The notes under the pieces: model-generated
Seen by the model: the letters and a program-made list of their open reading frames with translations, nothing else
The model's database searches: none
Told to the model about the DNA's origin: nothing
Translations under genes and position numbers: made by a program
Virus record (IMG/VR): IMGVR_UViG_3300031369_000002
Coordinates: 1-64,000 of that record
Source of the DNA: a virus
DNA length: 64,000 nt
Strand: one strand, 5' to 3'
In this document: positions 47,385 through 54,518 of the stretch, in pieces
Position numbering within the stretch: the first letter of the stretch is position 1
How the letters are laid out: the number at the start of each line of letters is the position of its first letter

Positions 47385-48137
47385 TTAATTAAAAAATTCT
47401 TCTAAATCAATATCATAACAATTATACCAGGCATCTGCATGATAACAATTAACGCTGCCATAATTAACATCAGGTACCTTTTTAATTTCCACCTCATACT
47501 TTTTAGAGTAATCCTTCAAAGGTTTCCATCTAAACTTACGATTAGTAAACATCTCAACTTTTTTAATGGTAGCATGTTTTTTATTAAATCCTACCTCTTC
47601 TCTTAACTTATTAACTTCTCTACTAAGATGAGAAGCAGTCACCATAGCTGTAGCAGTTTTCTTATCTGATATCCAGGCTTTAGTTCTAATAGCCTCATCT
47701 CTTTCTCCTATAACTACAGCCTTTTCACCCTCTAATTTTTCAATAGATAATTGCTTTTCAGCAGCTAACATTAAAGCTTCCCCATAAGTTTTAGGTACAT
47801 TTAAACTATAGCTGCCAGTCTTTCTAATTGAGGGCAATACTTCACTAGTAACCCACTTCTTAAATTTCTTAGCTTCCTCTTTCTTACTTGATAAAATTAA
47901 GGAATATAACCCAGATTCATTAATGATAGTTACACTATTTGTCCCTAATTCTTGAATTGAGAGAGTGGCTCTGTCATCTTCATCAACATGTCTTATCAAA
48001 GCGTTATACGTATTAGAATAATCTAAAATATGAGCTACATCCACGCCAATAAACCAAGGCTCCCCTTCAATCTCTAAAGACCTAATTTCAAATCCTAACC
48101 CTTTATCATCTTTCCAAACTTGTAACGCACTGTTCAT
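47385..48137 (-). CDS. Bro-N domain antirepressor
   Basis: 250 residues. Bro-N domain at 1-110: GFEIRSLEIEGEPWFIGVDV, ILDYSNTYNALIRHVDEDD, INESGLYSLILSSKKEEAK, FKKWVTSEVLPSIRKTGSY. The C-terminal part (120-250) has a helical linker and a basic DNA-binding-like end (TNRKFRWKPLKDYSKKYEVE). Such proteins counter phage repressors. Its message carries two hairpins with complementary loops (48158-48258), so expression is probably controlled at RNA level. Confidence 0.9.
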   Translation of the reverse strand: MNSALQVWKDDKGLGFEIRSLEIEGEPWFIGVDVAHILDYSNTYNALIRHVDEDDRATLSIQELGTNSVTIINESGLYSLILSSKKEEAKKFKKWVTSEVLPSIRKTGSYSLNVPKTYGEALMLAAEKQLSIEKLEGEKAVVIGERDEAIRTKAWISDKKTATAMVTASHLSREVNKLREEVGFNKKHATIKKVEMFTNRKFRWKPLKDYSKKYEVEIKKVPDVNYGSVNCYHADAWYNCYDIDLEEFFN

Positions 48138-48157
48138 AAAACTCCTCCTAAATATAC

Positions 48158-48258
48158 AAAGCCCCTATATACCACCAAGTCCGACCTCAGTTATATAGGG
48201 GCTTTTACCTTATTATTTAGGTTTTTTAGTTTGGGTCGGATTCAAACCAAAAAACCTA
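48158..48258 (-). ncRNA. kissing-hairpin leader of the antirepressor gene
   Basis: Two stable hairpins between the promoter and the ribosome site. The first is 16 bp (48218-48233 with 48243-48258; one G-U) with a 9-nt loop whose plus strand is GGTCGGATT. The second is 14 bp perfect (48158-48171 with 48192-48205) with a 20-nt loop containing TCCGACC at 48180-48186. The loops are complementary over 7 nt (GGTCGGA/TCCGACC). The second hairpin has terminator-like AAAGCCCC...GGGGCTTT arms. Confidence 0.65.
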
Positions 48259-48265
48259 CTCAGGT

Positions 48266-48294
48266 ATAATATCAAATTTTAGATTTATAGTCAA
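48266..48294 (-). promoter_or_regulatory. promoter for kissing leader and antirepressor
   Basis: TTGACT, 17 nt, TATTAT on the minus strand; RNA would begin at about 48259, exactly at the foot of the first hairpin. Located right after the stop of the 47-residue zinc protein. Confidence 0.75.
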
Positions 48295-48298
48295 CCTC

Positions 48299-48442
48299 TT
48301 AATCTTTTTCCTTCATCAATTCCTCTGCACACTCCGCACAAACATTTAAAACCTGCTTTGTTTTTTTATGCGTCATTTCAATTAAAAAATAATGTACAGT
48401 CTTACTACATTTCTCACACTTAGCAGTATATACAGGCCTCAC
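48299..48442 (-). CDS. zinc-ribbon protein (47 aa)
   Basis: GTG 48442 after GGAGGGAT to TAA 48299. CEKC (9-12) and CAEC (35-38) frame a classic zinc ribbon (MRPVYTAKCEKCSKTVHYF). Next to another ribbon gene. Confidence 0.6.
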   Translation of the reverse strand: MRPVYTAKCEKCSKTVHYFLIEMTHKKTKQVLNVCAECAEELMKEKD

Positions 48443-48456
48443 TATATCCCTCCTTT

Positions 48457-48612
48457 CTACCATTTTTCGAGTTTACCGTCAATCATCCAGCCATACTTAC
48501 AGCGACTACAGTAGCACTTTTTAACCTTTACGGTACCACCTTTAACAAACTGGGTATTTTCATCCACCTTATCAGACTTGCCACACTGCGGACATACTTC
48601 TTTAACAGCCAT
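48457..48612 (-). CDS. zinc-ribbon protein (51 aa)
   Basis: ATG 48612 after GAGGAGGGA to TAG 48457. CPQC (7-10) and C33-x-C35-x2-C38 (KKCYCSRCKYGWM). Resembles Ogr/transposon-type ribbons in spacing; unknown function. Confidence 0.62.
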   Translation of the reverse strand: MAVKEVCPQCGKSDKVDENTQFVKGGTVKVKKCYCSRCKYGWMIDGKLEKW

Positions 48613-48629
48613 ATCAATCCCTCCTCATA

Positions 48630-48965
48630 CTATACATTAGGAGCATTAGTCCTTAGAACATAACATTCAGGAGCAGGCTCCCAGCAAAAAAACATATTAT
48701 CCTCATTAATTAACCTATCAATAAATACCTGATAATAACCTAAATGCAAACAAACATTATAGCCACCAGCTTTGACCGCACTATCCATAGTATCAGCCAA
48801 TAAATCATATTTTTCTAAGAGTTCTTTTTTAGGTCCAGTTAACTTAAAGTCAAAAGGAGCAAAAGATATCCAAACTACCTTTGATTTCTCAGCAACATTA
48901 CACATTACTTTTGCTGGCTTAATAGAAATCAAAACATTACTTCTATCTAACAATGTAAATCTCAT
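48630..48965 (-). CDS. hypothetical protein (111 aa)
   Basis: Alpha/beta: FTLLDRSNVLISIKPAKVMC, KKELLEKYDLLADTMDSAVK, FFCWEPAPECYVL. No family recognised. Preceded by the longest non-coding leader in the window (48966-49240), which holds a second pair of kissing hairpins. Confidence 0.6.
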   Translation of the reverse strand: MRFTLLDRSNVLISIKPAKVMCNVAEKSKVVWISFAPFDFKLTGPKKELLEKYDLLADTMDSAVKAGGYNVCLHLGYYQVFIDRLINEDNMFFCWEPAPECYVLRTNAPNV

Positions 48966-49240
48966 TTCATTCCTCCTTAGAATAAATAAAGCCTCTTATT
49001 TTATGTTAAAAGTCAGAGTAACATAAAACAAAAGACTATTTTCATCATGTATTATTATATTTAAGGTTTTAAACTTGACTCTGACAACAACTTTAAAACC
49101 TTAGATACTTTAAATAAAATAAGCCTTCTCCTTGCCTATAGTTGTGATAGGACACGCATTTTCGTCGAAGCAGAAAACTTAAAGACCGCAAGTGGTTTAC
49201 ACAAGCTAGATTACTAAAATCTCTTCGATAACTTCATCCT
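48966..49240 (-). ncRNA. structured RNA with two kissing hairpins
   Basis: No gene lies in 48966-49420. From a promoter at 49247-49275 the RNA has small hairpins at 49208-49222, 49159-49177 and 49135-49151. It then has a 12-bp hairpin (49062-49073 with 49092-49103; 18-nt loop) and a 10-bp hairpin (48999-49008 with 49019-49028; 10-nt loop). Their loops contain plus-strand ACTCTGAC (49078-49085) and GTCAGAGT (49012-49019), complementary over 8 nt, 7 of them unpaired in both stems. No known RNA family or tRNA is recognised. Confidence 0.6.
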
Positions 49241-49246
49241 AAAAAC

Positions 49247-49275
49247 AATATAACACAAAATGATGTATCAGTCAA
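49247..49275 (-). promoter_or_regulatory. promoter of the structured RNA
   Basis: TTGACT, 17 nt, TATATT on the minus strand, between the terminator of the 115-residue gene and the structured RNA. Confidence 0.78.
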
Positions 49276-49285
49276 GCATAAATTA

Positions 49286-49312
49286 AAAACACCCTAGAAA
49301 ATTCTAGGATGC
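49286..49312 (-). terminator. intrinsic terminator
   Basis: Stem around CCTAGA/TCTAGG with G-U extensions (about 10 bp), then TTTTTAATTT on the minus strand. Ends the 115-residue gene unit. Confidence 0.72.
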
Positions 49313-49420
49313 TAAAACCTGCAACACATTATAAATTATAAGAAAAGTAAAACTAATATTTATCACTTATTATCCAGCACATAATAAATGAACCATTCGA
49401 CTTAAAAGAAGTATAACATA

Positions 49421-49768
49421 TTAAATCATGCCATGCAACTGACAACGAATTTTAATATCACAAGGATTAGCTCCAATATTTTTAGCCACTAATCTAAAAG
49501 AATAGCCTTGAGGGCCTCCGTTACGATAAGTAGTATATTGACCAAAAGCCGCACTCATAGGAACATTAAAAGGCATATTAGGCACATCCTCAACAAGTTC
49601 CGAATCTCTTCTTTGAAAATCAATTTCTATATCCTCAGTATTAGTGATCATCATTAAAACATCTCTAACAAATTGAATATCATTAAACCAACCAGATTTA
49701 ACAACGCCACCAACATTAAGTCCAGATACATCAATAACTAGACCCTTATCAATATAATTTGTATCCAT
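49421..49768 (-). CDS. hypothetical protein (115 aa)
   Basis: ATG 49768 after GGAGGTATTTT; the longer frame overlaps promoter sequence. Contains MDTNYIDKGLVIDVSGLNVG and VPMSAAFGQYTTYRNGGPQG; beta-rich, reminiscent of small capsid-decoration proteins, but no firm match. It is a single-gene unit with its own promoter and terminator. Confidence 0.6.
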   Translation of the reverse strand: MDTNYIDKGLVIDVSGLNVGGVVKSGWFNDIQFVRDVLMMITNTEDIEIDFQRRDSELVEDVPNMPFNVPMSAAFGQYTTYRNGGPQGYSFRLVAKNIGANPCDIKIRCQLHGMI

Positions 49769-49798
49769 AAAATACCTCCAAAATATTAGTATATTTCC

Positions 49799-49827
49799 AT
49801 AATAGCATACTCTTTTTACTAACACAA
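49799..49827 (-). promoter_or_regulatory. promoter for 115-aa gene
   Basis: TTGTGT, 17 nt, TATTAT on the minus strand, starting right after the U tract of the hairpin at 49829-49853. Confidence 0.55.
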
Positions 49828-49828
49828 A

Positions 49829-49924
49829 AAATAGAAGCTTTTGGCTTCTATTTGTATTTATGGTGTAATCCTCTATATAAATCCGTAAACTTATTTATAG
49901 GAAGGAATGACTAAAAGTATTTAT
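49829..49924 (-). ncRNA. candidate small RNA (about 95 nt)
   Basis: Perfect promoter at 49931-49959 starts RNA near 49924. After 95 nt without a gene it meets a 10-bp terminator hairpin AAATAGAAGC/GCTTCTATTT (49829-49838 with 49844-49853) followed by TTTTT. An internal hairpin TATAAAT/ATTTATA has loop AAGTTTACGG. A second promoter follows for the next gene, so this is a separate transcript. Confidence 0.58.
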
Positions 49925-49930
49925 AGACAC

Positions 49931-49959
49931 ATTATACTTTAGTCATTCACCAAAGTCAA
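49931..49959 (-). promoter_or_regulatory. promoter of candidate small RNA
   Basis: TTGACT, 17 nt, TATAAT on the minus strand, overlapping the 3' end of the 148-residue gene. Confidence 0.8.
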
Positions 49960-50399
49960 ACTTTCTTCTCAATAATGATTTTAACTTTCTTAGAAACATC
50001 CTCTACCAGATCACAATTAAATAAATCTTTTAATTTATTTAAAGCCTGGCCATCCACCCCAGAATATTCCCTATAATCTTCTATCTCATAAAGCACATCA
50101 TTTAAAACATCCAACTCCGCATAAGATAGAATAGTTTCCTCAGGATATATTTTATCTTTTAATTCCTCTTTATCATCCTTATCAGGCTCCAAAGAACCAT
50201 CAAGCCAAAAATATCCCTTTACTTCAACATAAGTTTGATTTTTTAAACCTAATAAATTAATTAATATTGCTTTTAAATGACCCATATGCATCTCATCAGG
50301 CCCAACCTTAGAGCCTATTATAGCAGTACATTGCATATGACTTGTCATAAGCTCAGACCTAATATAAAACTCTACACTATAATTATATATCTTTTCCAT
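49956..50399 (-). CDS. hypothetical protein (147 aa), paralogue of next
   Basis: ATG 50399 at proper distance from GGAGG. N-terminal 70 residues (YNYSVEFYIRSELMTSHMQC, GSKVGPDEMHMGHLKAI) are similar to the whole neighbour at 50402. The C-terminus adds an acidic helical tail. Tandem duplication; function unknown. Confidence 0.6.
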   Translation of the reverse strand: MEKIYNYSVEFYIRSELMTSHMQCTAIIGSKVGPDEMHMGHLKAILINLLGLKNQTYVEVKGYFWLDGSLEPDKDDKEELKDKIYPEETILSYAELDVLNDVLYEIEDYREYSGVDGQALNKLKDLFNCDLVEDVSKKVKIIIEKKV

Positions 50400-50401
50400 T
50401 C

Positions 50402-50608
50402 TCATTCCTCCACTATAAATACTTTTTGAACCATAATATAAGTACCATCTTTTAAATTTAATAAGCTTTCTAAAACAGACTCAAGATAACTAAAGGACAC
50501 CTCATCAGGCCCAACTTTAGATTGGATTGTATCTGAAGATAAAATTCTAGTATTTATAAAATCTGACTCAATAGTATATTTGACCACATAATCATAAAAT
50601 TTATCCAT
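50402..50608 (-). CDS. hypothetical protein (68 aa), paralogue of previous
   Basis: ATG 50608, 9 nt after GGAGG. DKFYDYVVKYTIESDFINTR and QSKVGPDEVSFSYLESVLES align with the neighbour (shared SKVGPDE). Confidence 0.6.
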   Translation of the reverse strand: MDKFYDYVVKYTIESDFINTRILSSDTIQSKVGPDEVSFSYLESVLESLLNLKDGTYIMVQKVFIVEE

Positions 50609-50632
50609 CTTCATTCCTCCCATAAAGCTATT

Positions 50633-50818
50633 TTAGTATTTCATATCTAAATATAATTTTTTTAATTCTTCCAATGACTTATCGGCATAGTCTTTATAAC
50701 TGCATATAATACTTATAAATTGTTCGCCTAAACTTGCAACTTGATCATTGCAAAAAGTAATTCTAACTTGATTATCTTCTATTATCGATATACTAAAAAA
50801 ATCATATCTTAATGTCAT
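50633..50818 (-). CDS. hypothetical protein (61 aa)
   Basis: Beta start (RYDFFSISIIEDNQVRITFC) then a helix (YADKSLEELKKLYLDMKY). Weak sequence similarity in layout to the two following paralogues. Not recognised. Confidence 0.55.
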   Translation of the reverse strand: MTLRYDFFSISIIEDNQVRITFCNDQVASLGEQFISIICSYKDYADKSLEELKKLYLDMKY

Positions 50819-50839
50819 AACCTTATTCCTCCCATAAAG

Positions 50840-51025
50840 CTATTTTTTATCCAATCCAATTATATAATCTCTGATAATATACACAGACTTTTTAAGCATT
50901 GTATTATTGCCAAAAGACACTAACCAGACAGCAAAAGCAATTAACCAACCTACTTTAAAACCTAAAATAATTAAGCCCACAAGCCAAAAAATAAAACCTA
51001 TACAAATATACTTATTATATTTCAT
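50840..51025 (-). CDS. small membrane protein (61 aa)
   Basis: Two transmembrane segments (YICIGFIFWLVGLIILGF; GWLIAFAVWLVSFG). Overlaps the preceding stop by 4 nt (ATGA). Unknown function; may partner the following membrane protein. Confidence 0.6.
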   Translation of the reverse strand: MKYNKYICIGFIFWLVGLIILGFKVGWLIAFAVWLVSFGNNTMLKKSVYIIRDYIIGLDKK

Positions 51026-51549
51026 TTCTGATCCTCCACTTTTTCCTTAGCTCCAAACTCACTAATATGACAACTATTTAATTTATTATTTAAAAAATCA
51101 AAGTCGCTTTCAAAACCACCAATATAATCTAATACTCCTAAAACTGTTACTATATCACCAACTTTTACTTTTAATAATTCTTTATCCGTACTAAAGTTAC
51201 AATTAAAATAATATGCCTCAATACCATTAACATCATCTTTAGGACTATAAAACTCTATTTCATTCCAACCATCTATAATATCGTTTATTTCACCAGTTAT
51301 TCTATATTTTTTCCCTATATACTTATTTTTGGCTACTATCTCATTAAAATGATAATCTTTCATTATAGAGGCAAATTCTACATTATCTAAAAGTTTATAT
51401 TCTTTTATATTCTCCATATAAGAAGGACTTTCAGAGTTATAATCAGGAGTAGCCACCAACCAGCCAACTACTAAAGACAAAATAATTATGAAAAATATAC
51501 CTCCTACAATACTAAAACCAATAATTAACAATATTTTATTTATACTCAT
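51022..51549 (-). CDS. membrane-anchored OB-fold-like protein (175 aa)
   Basis: ATG 51549 overlapping the upstream stop. N-terminal transmembrane segment (about 5-28, ILLIIGFSIVGGIFFIIILS). The external part (NKYIGKKYRITGEINDIIDG ... LLKVKVGDIVTVLGVLDYIG) has the pattern of tRNA_anti-like OB domains (PF12869) found in membrane-anchored Firmicutes proteins. Confidence 0.68.
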   Translation of the reverse strand: MSINKILLIIGFSIVGGIFFIIILSLVVGWLVATPDYNSESPSYMENIKEYKLLDNVEFASIMKDYHFNEIVAKNKYIGKKYRITGEINDIIDGWNEIEFYSPKDDVNGIEAYYFNCNFSTDKELLKVKVGDIVTVLGVLDYIGGFESDFDFLNNKLNSCHISEFGAKEKVEDQK

Positions 51550-51899
51550 TTCTGATCCTTCCTTTTCTTGGAGCAATCTCCGCAAACTATAAAACTAAAC
51601 TCTATATCTTTATTACAATCTTGGCACTTATGGCCTACTATGGTAACTCTAGGCTCCTCAGGTTTACCAGTAAAAATCCTCTGACCTACAAAAGGCTTAT
51701 AATGCAATTGCCTAGTATCCAACTGCCATGCTGTATGCAACATATTAGGCATGGTACCTTCCTCATGACACACTCGACAAGCTATACAAAAAGGAACTAC
51801 ACCGTCTCTAGAGTTCCAAAGAATTTCTAAAGCTCCGCAAGCCTTACACCTATACAACATCAAACAATAAGCCTCGTTGTATTTATTTTTTTCAATCAT
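51546..51899 (-). CDS. zinc-ribbon protein (117 aa)
   Basis: Three cysteine pairs: CKAC (15-18), CIAC/C (about 37-43) and CQDC ... CGDC near the C-terminus. Likely two zinc sites. Overlaps both neighbours by 4 nt. Function unknown. Confidence 0.62.
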   Translation of the reverse strand: MIEKNKYNEAYCLMLYRCKACGALEILWNSRDGVVPFCIACRVCHEEGTMPNMLHTAWQLDTRQLHYKPFVGQRIFTGKPEEPRVTIVGHKCQDCNKDIEFSFIVCGDCSKKRKDQK

Positions 51900-52222
51900 T
51901 CCTCTACCTCCACTATTAACTGATAATCATCTAAAGACTTATCAGTTTTTATATTTAATACTCTTTCAAGAGTTCTAAGAACCCATCTTAATTCCCCATA
52001 TATAGCTAAATTAGCCTCTAATCTTGGCCTATCAAATTGAATCAAATCATATCTCTCTTTAGAAGCTTTAAAAGCAATCTGTTCTTTTGCCACATGATAA
52101 GCACTTAAAAAATCCTCTCTACACTTATAATACAAAGTAACCAGGTCCTCTGTCTCCTGAGAAGATAACACATAATTTCTATCCTTGCATTCTTTTCTTT
52201 TTTCCTGAAAATTAATAGCCAT
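51896..52222 (-). CDS. helical hypothetical protein (108 aa)
   Basis: Charged helices (FQEKRKECKDRNYVLSSQET; YHVAKEQIAFKASKERYDLI). No family recognised. Coupled by overlap to the downstream zinc protein. Confidence 0.58.
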   Translation of the reverse strand: MAINFQEKRKECKDRNYVLSSQETEDLVTLYYKCREDFLSAYHVAKEQIAFKASKERYDLIQFDRPRLEANLAIYGELRWVLRTLERVLNIKTDKSLDDYQLIVEVEE

Positions 52223-52233
52223 TAATAACCTCC

Positions 52234-52434
52234 TTAACCTATAATCATCTTTTTACCCGTAGGCCCGCATTTAGGGCAATAATTAAACCAGCATCTAAAA
52301 TCATCAGAGTGTATATTCCACCAATGATAATCTTTGCTGGCTTTAACTGCCTCTTTATGGGTCTTACGCTTAATCAGCAGCCCACAGAGATCACATCTTA
52401 ATTCCCAAAAATTATTAGTATTCTTTAAACTCAT
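52234..52434 (-). CDS. zinc-ribbon protein (66 aa)
   Basis: ATG 52434. CDLCG ... CPKCG with an amphipathic helix between (HKEAVKASKDYHWWNIHSDD). It has the same layout (CDxCGLxx...EAV...CPxC) as the 62-residue protein at 62419, so these are paralogues separated by 10 kb. Overlaps the upstream gene. Confidence 0.62.
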   Translation of the reverse strand: MSLKNTNNFWELRCDLCGLLIKRKTHKEAVKASKDYHWWNIHSDDFRCWFNYCPKCGPTGKKMIIG

Positions 52435-52885
52435 AGTTGGCCTCATCATTTAAACAAATATTTAACCCTTCCTCAGAACATAAGGCACCATCTTTGAATT
52501 TAATTTTAACTTCACCAGAACCATCTAGCTTAGTAACCCAAGCTATACCACTAGCTCCGTTATTCATAGAATTTAAACGATTAATCTGCCCCTCTACTTT
52601 TTTACCATTAATAATTAAGTTTACTTTTCTTCTAAGAAGAGGATGATCAGCCAATAAATCCTCTACAGGGCTATCTAGAAACTTAATGCTATCAGCCTCC
52701 ACCACAACCACCTGACCGATCATTAATTCCACTATAGCCATAGGGTAAGGGTAAATCCCGTCCATATCAGAAGAACTAGCAGGGGAAAAGCCATGAAACC
52801 ATCCAACCACATCATAAGTATATTGGCTATTAATATACACCTTTTCAACTAAAACCTTTCTAGGTTTCTTACCATCTTTACTCAT
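52415..52885 (-). CDS. hypothetical protein (156 aa)
   Basis: ATG 52885 after GGGAGGTTT. Beta-rich: VEKVYINSQYTYDVVGWFHG, IYPYPMAIVELMIGQVVVVE, KIKFKDGALCSEEG. SH3/barrel-like features; not recognised. Confidence 0.6.
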   Translation of the reverse strand: MSKDGKKPRKVLVEKVYINSQYTYDVVGWFHGFSPASSSDMDGIYPYPMAIVELMIGQVVVVEADSIKFLDSPVEDLLADHPLLRRKVNLIINGKKVEGQINRLNSMNNGASGIAWVTKLDGSGEVKIKFKDGALCSEEGLNICLNDEANYEFKEY

Positions 52886-53081
52886 CCTTAAACCTCCCAG
52901 GTAGTTTAATATTATGTATGCCATTAATTAATCTTAAGGCATACTCTAAGATTTCATCATCAGAAGTATTTAACTCAGCAAATACCTTTTTAACTTTTTT
53001 CAACTCATACAATGTTTTAACAGACACAGCCAATAACACCTTTTTATCATTCTTAGCACTCATATCCTTCTTATCATTCAT
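52878..53081 (-). CDS. hypothetical protein (67 aa)
   Basis: ATG 53081, 7 nt after AGGAGG. Lysine-rich N-terminus then helix (VSVKTLYELKKVKKVFAELN). Leader contains the 8-bp hairpin at 53121-53159. Confidence 0.55.
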   Translation of the reverse strand: MNDKKDMSAKNDKKVLLAVSVKTLYELKKVKKVFAELNTSDDEILEYALRLINGIHNIKLPGRFKDE

Positions 53082-53120
53082 AATCATTCCTCCTATACCT
53101 ACACTATATATAAATTCACT

Positions 53121-53159
53121 TTTGCCCCTAACAAGGTATTATACCGCCGAAGGGGCAAA
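53121..53159 (-). promoter_or_regulatory. leader hairpin, three-way-junction-like
   Basis: Perfect 8-bp closing stem TTTGCCCC/GGGGCAAA around a 23-nt interior that contains the palindrome GGTATAATACC, able to form an inner hairpin. No U tract, so not a terminator; 40 nt before the 67-residue gene. Confidence 0.45.
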
Positions 53160-53204
53160 GTTTACTGTTATTTTAAAAAATTTTTAAACTTTTTTATTAT
53201 ACGC

Positions 53205-53513
53205 TCATATACTTATAAAATTATTATATGCGATTAAATCAGACCTGATTGATTTTAAAGCCTTTAAGTTAGCTTTAAAGCTATTTAACATATCAGATAA
53301 AGTGCCTTCATCCAATAAGGCTAATTGATTAATACTAACCCATAAGGTATACATATAAATATCAGCGTATTTATACTTAACCTTCAAAGAATCATAAAAA
53401 CGATTCTTATTTAATCTATTGCCTCTGAGTTTGCTAATAGCATTCTCAATATTAAGGCAATTTTTAGCTAATAATGACACTTCCATACAAAGTTCTAAAT
53501 GCATTTTATTCAT
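53205..53513 (-). CDS. helical hypothetical protein (102 aa)
   Basis: All-helical, four-helix-bundle-like (LELCMEVSLLAKNCLNIENA; LSDMLNSFKANLKALKSIRS). Sole gene behind promoter cassette copy 7. No family recognised. Confidence 0.6.
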   Translation of the reverse strand: MNKMHLELCMEVSLLAKNCLNIENAISKLRGNRLNKNRFYDSLKVKYKYADIYMYTLWVSINQLALLDEGTLSDMLNSFKANLKALKSIRSDLIAYNNFISI

Positions 53514-53534
53514 TTAATCATCCTCCAAAAATTA

Positions 53535-53581
53535 ATTTATCTTATGTATCTATATTAACATTATCCTTTACATATGTCAAG
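53535..53581 (-). promoter_or_regulatory. repeated promoter cassette, copy 7
   Basis: TTGACA (53575-53580), 17 nt, TAATAT (53552-53557), then CATAAGATAAAT; preceded by the 12-bp terminator at 53595-53624. Confidence 0.84.
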
Positions 53582-53594
53582 GAAAAATATAAAA

Positions 53595-53624
53595 AAATAG
53601 ATAGGGCATAAACCCTATCTATTT
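53595..53624 (-). terminator. strong terminator of the recombination operon
   Basis: Perfect 12-bp stem AAATAGATAGGG/CCCTATCTATTT, 6-nt loop, then TTTT and more T. Overlaps the stop of the 73-residue zinc protein. Confidence 0.9.
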
Positions 53625-53844
53625 ATACTCTATGATTCCAAATCTTAACCGCAGTATCCAAATCCAAATAAGAAAAAGTATTCACCGCTATTACCTTCTC
53701 ACTTTTACAATTCTCACAACTCACAGAATAATGATATATTTTTTCAATTTCATTAACTAACCACCTATCTACGCCCTTAGGTACAGTACCACAAAAAGGG
53801 CAACTCTTAATAGGTATCTTAGACTCTATTAACTCATAATCCAT
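53623..53844 (-). CDS. zinc-ribbon protein (73 aa), Lar-like layout
   Basis: KSCPFCGTVPKG (C15, C18) and VSCENCKSEKV (about 43-46) with a final IWNH(R): the arrangement CPFCG...C.nC...A...WN.R is that of Lar/restriction-alleviation-type zinc ribbons common in phages. Last gene of the recombination operon. Confidence 0.68.
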   Translation of the reverse strand: MDYELIESKIPIKSCPFCGTVPKGVDRWLVNEIEKIYHYSVSCENCKSEKVIAVNTFSYLDLDTAVKIWNHRV

Positions 53845-54509
53845 TATTTCATCTTTTCAATTACAGTCTTATATTTAGGTTTGCTGAACCTATAAACCCG
53901 ATCAGCATAATCAATAAACTCTTTTTGATGAGTTACAAGAATTATCTGCAGGTCCTTTCCTAACTCAGTAACTAATTTATTAATCACCTTAGCAATTAAA
54001 GGTACATACTCAGCCGATAAATTAGCAAAGCTTTCATCTAAAAATAAAACAGGTCTATATTTTTTAGACTGAAATACCAGGACTAATAATTTCAATAAGA
54101 ACCCTACTATATTACTTACACCACCACCATGAGACGACATAATATCTGTAGTGACTTCTTTATCCTCATACATAAAAGTTAAGACAGGTTTAATAGTAAA
54201 TTGATTTCTTTCTATACTGTTAATAAATTTAAAACTTTTGAACTGTCCTTCAAAAATAATTGATAAAGCGTAAGATATCAACATTTCAAATTTATCTTGT
54301 ATATTTCTATGTTCTCTTTCACTAAATTTTTGGAATAGTCTAGCCACCTCTTCCAATATACTAGTATCAAATTTAAGCTCTTCCACAACTTTATCCAGAT
54401 CAGCAATCCTGCTATTTAAATCTTTTAATAATACCTCTTCTCTATTGACCGAAAATTCAAAGGTATCAATAGCATTTGATAAAATACCTAATTTATTCAT
54501 CATTCCCAT
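53844..54509 (-). CDS. SbcC/Rad50-like ATPase, C-terminal half
   Basis: 221 residues. Coiled coil (20-75), ABC signature SSHGGGVSN (125-133), Walker B VLFLDES (154-160), D-loop region FANLS, and H-loop histidine H194 (ILVTHQ). It lacks Walker A entirely. The matching N-terminal half with Walker A and zinc hook is at 58447-59682, so the active ATPase must be assembled from two polypeptides. With SbcD it would form an Mre11-Rad50-type end-processing complex. Confidence 0.85.
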   Translation of the reverse strand: MGMMNKLGILSNAIDTFEFSVNREEVLLKDLNSRIADLDKVVEELKFDTSILEEVARLFQKFSEREHRNIQDKFEMLISYALSIIFEGQFKSFKFINSIERNQFTIKPVLTFMYEDKEVTTDIMSSHGGGVSNIVGFLLKLLVLVFQSKKYRPVLFLDESFANLSAEYVPLIAKVINKLVTELGKDLQIILVTHQKEFIDYADRVYRFSKPKYKTVIEKMK

Positions 54510-54518
54510 TACAACCTC

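Noticed and set aside
49110-49240. tRNA or tmRNA in the structured non-coding region
   Set aside because: No T-loop consensus (GGTTCGAATC-like), no acceptor stem with CCA context, and hairpin sizes do not fit a cloverleaf.
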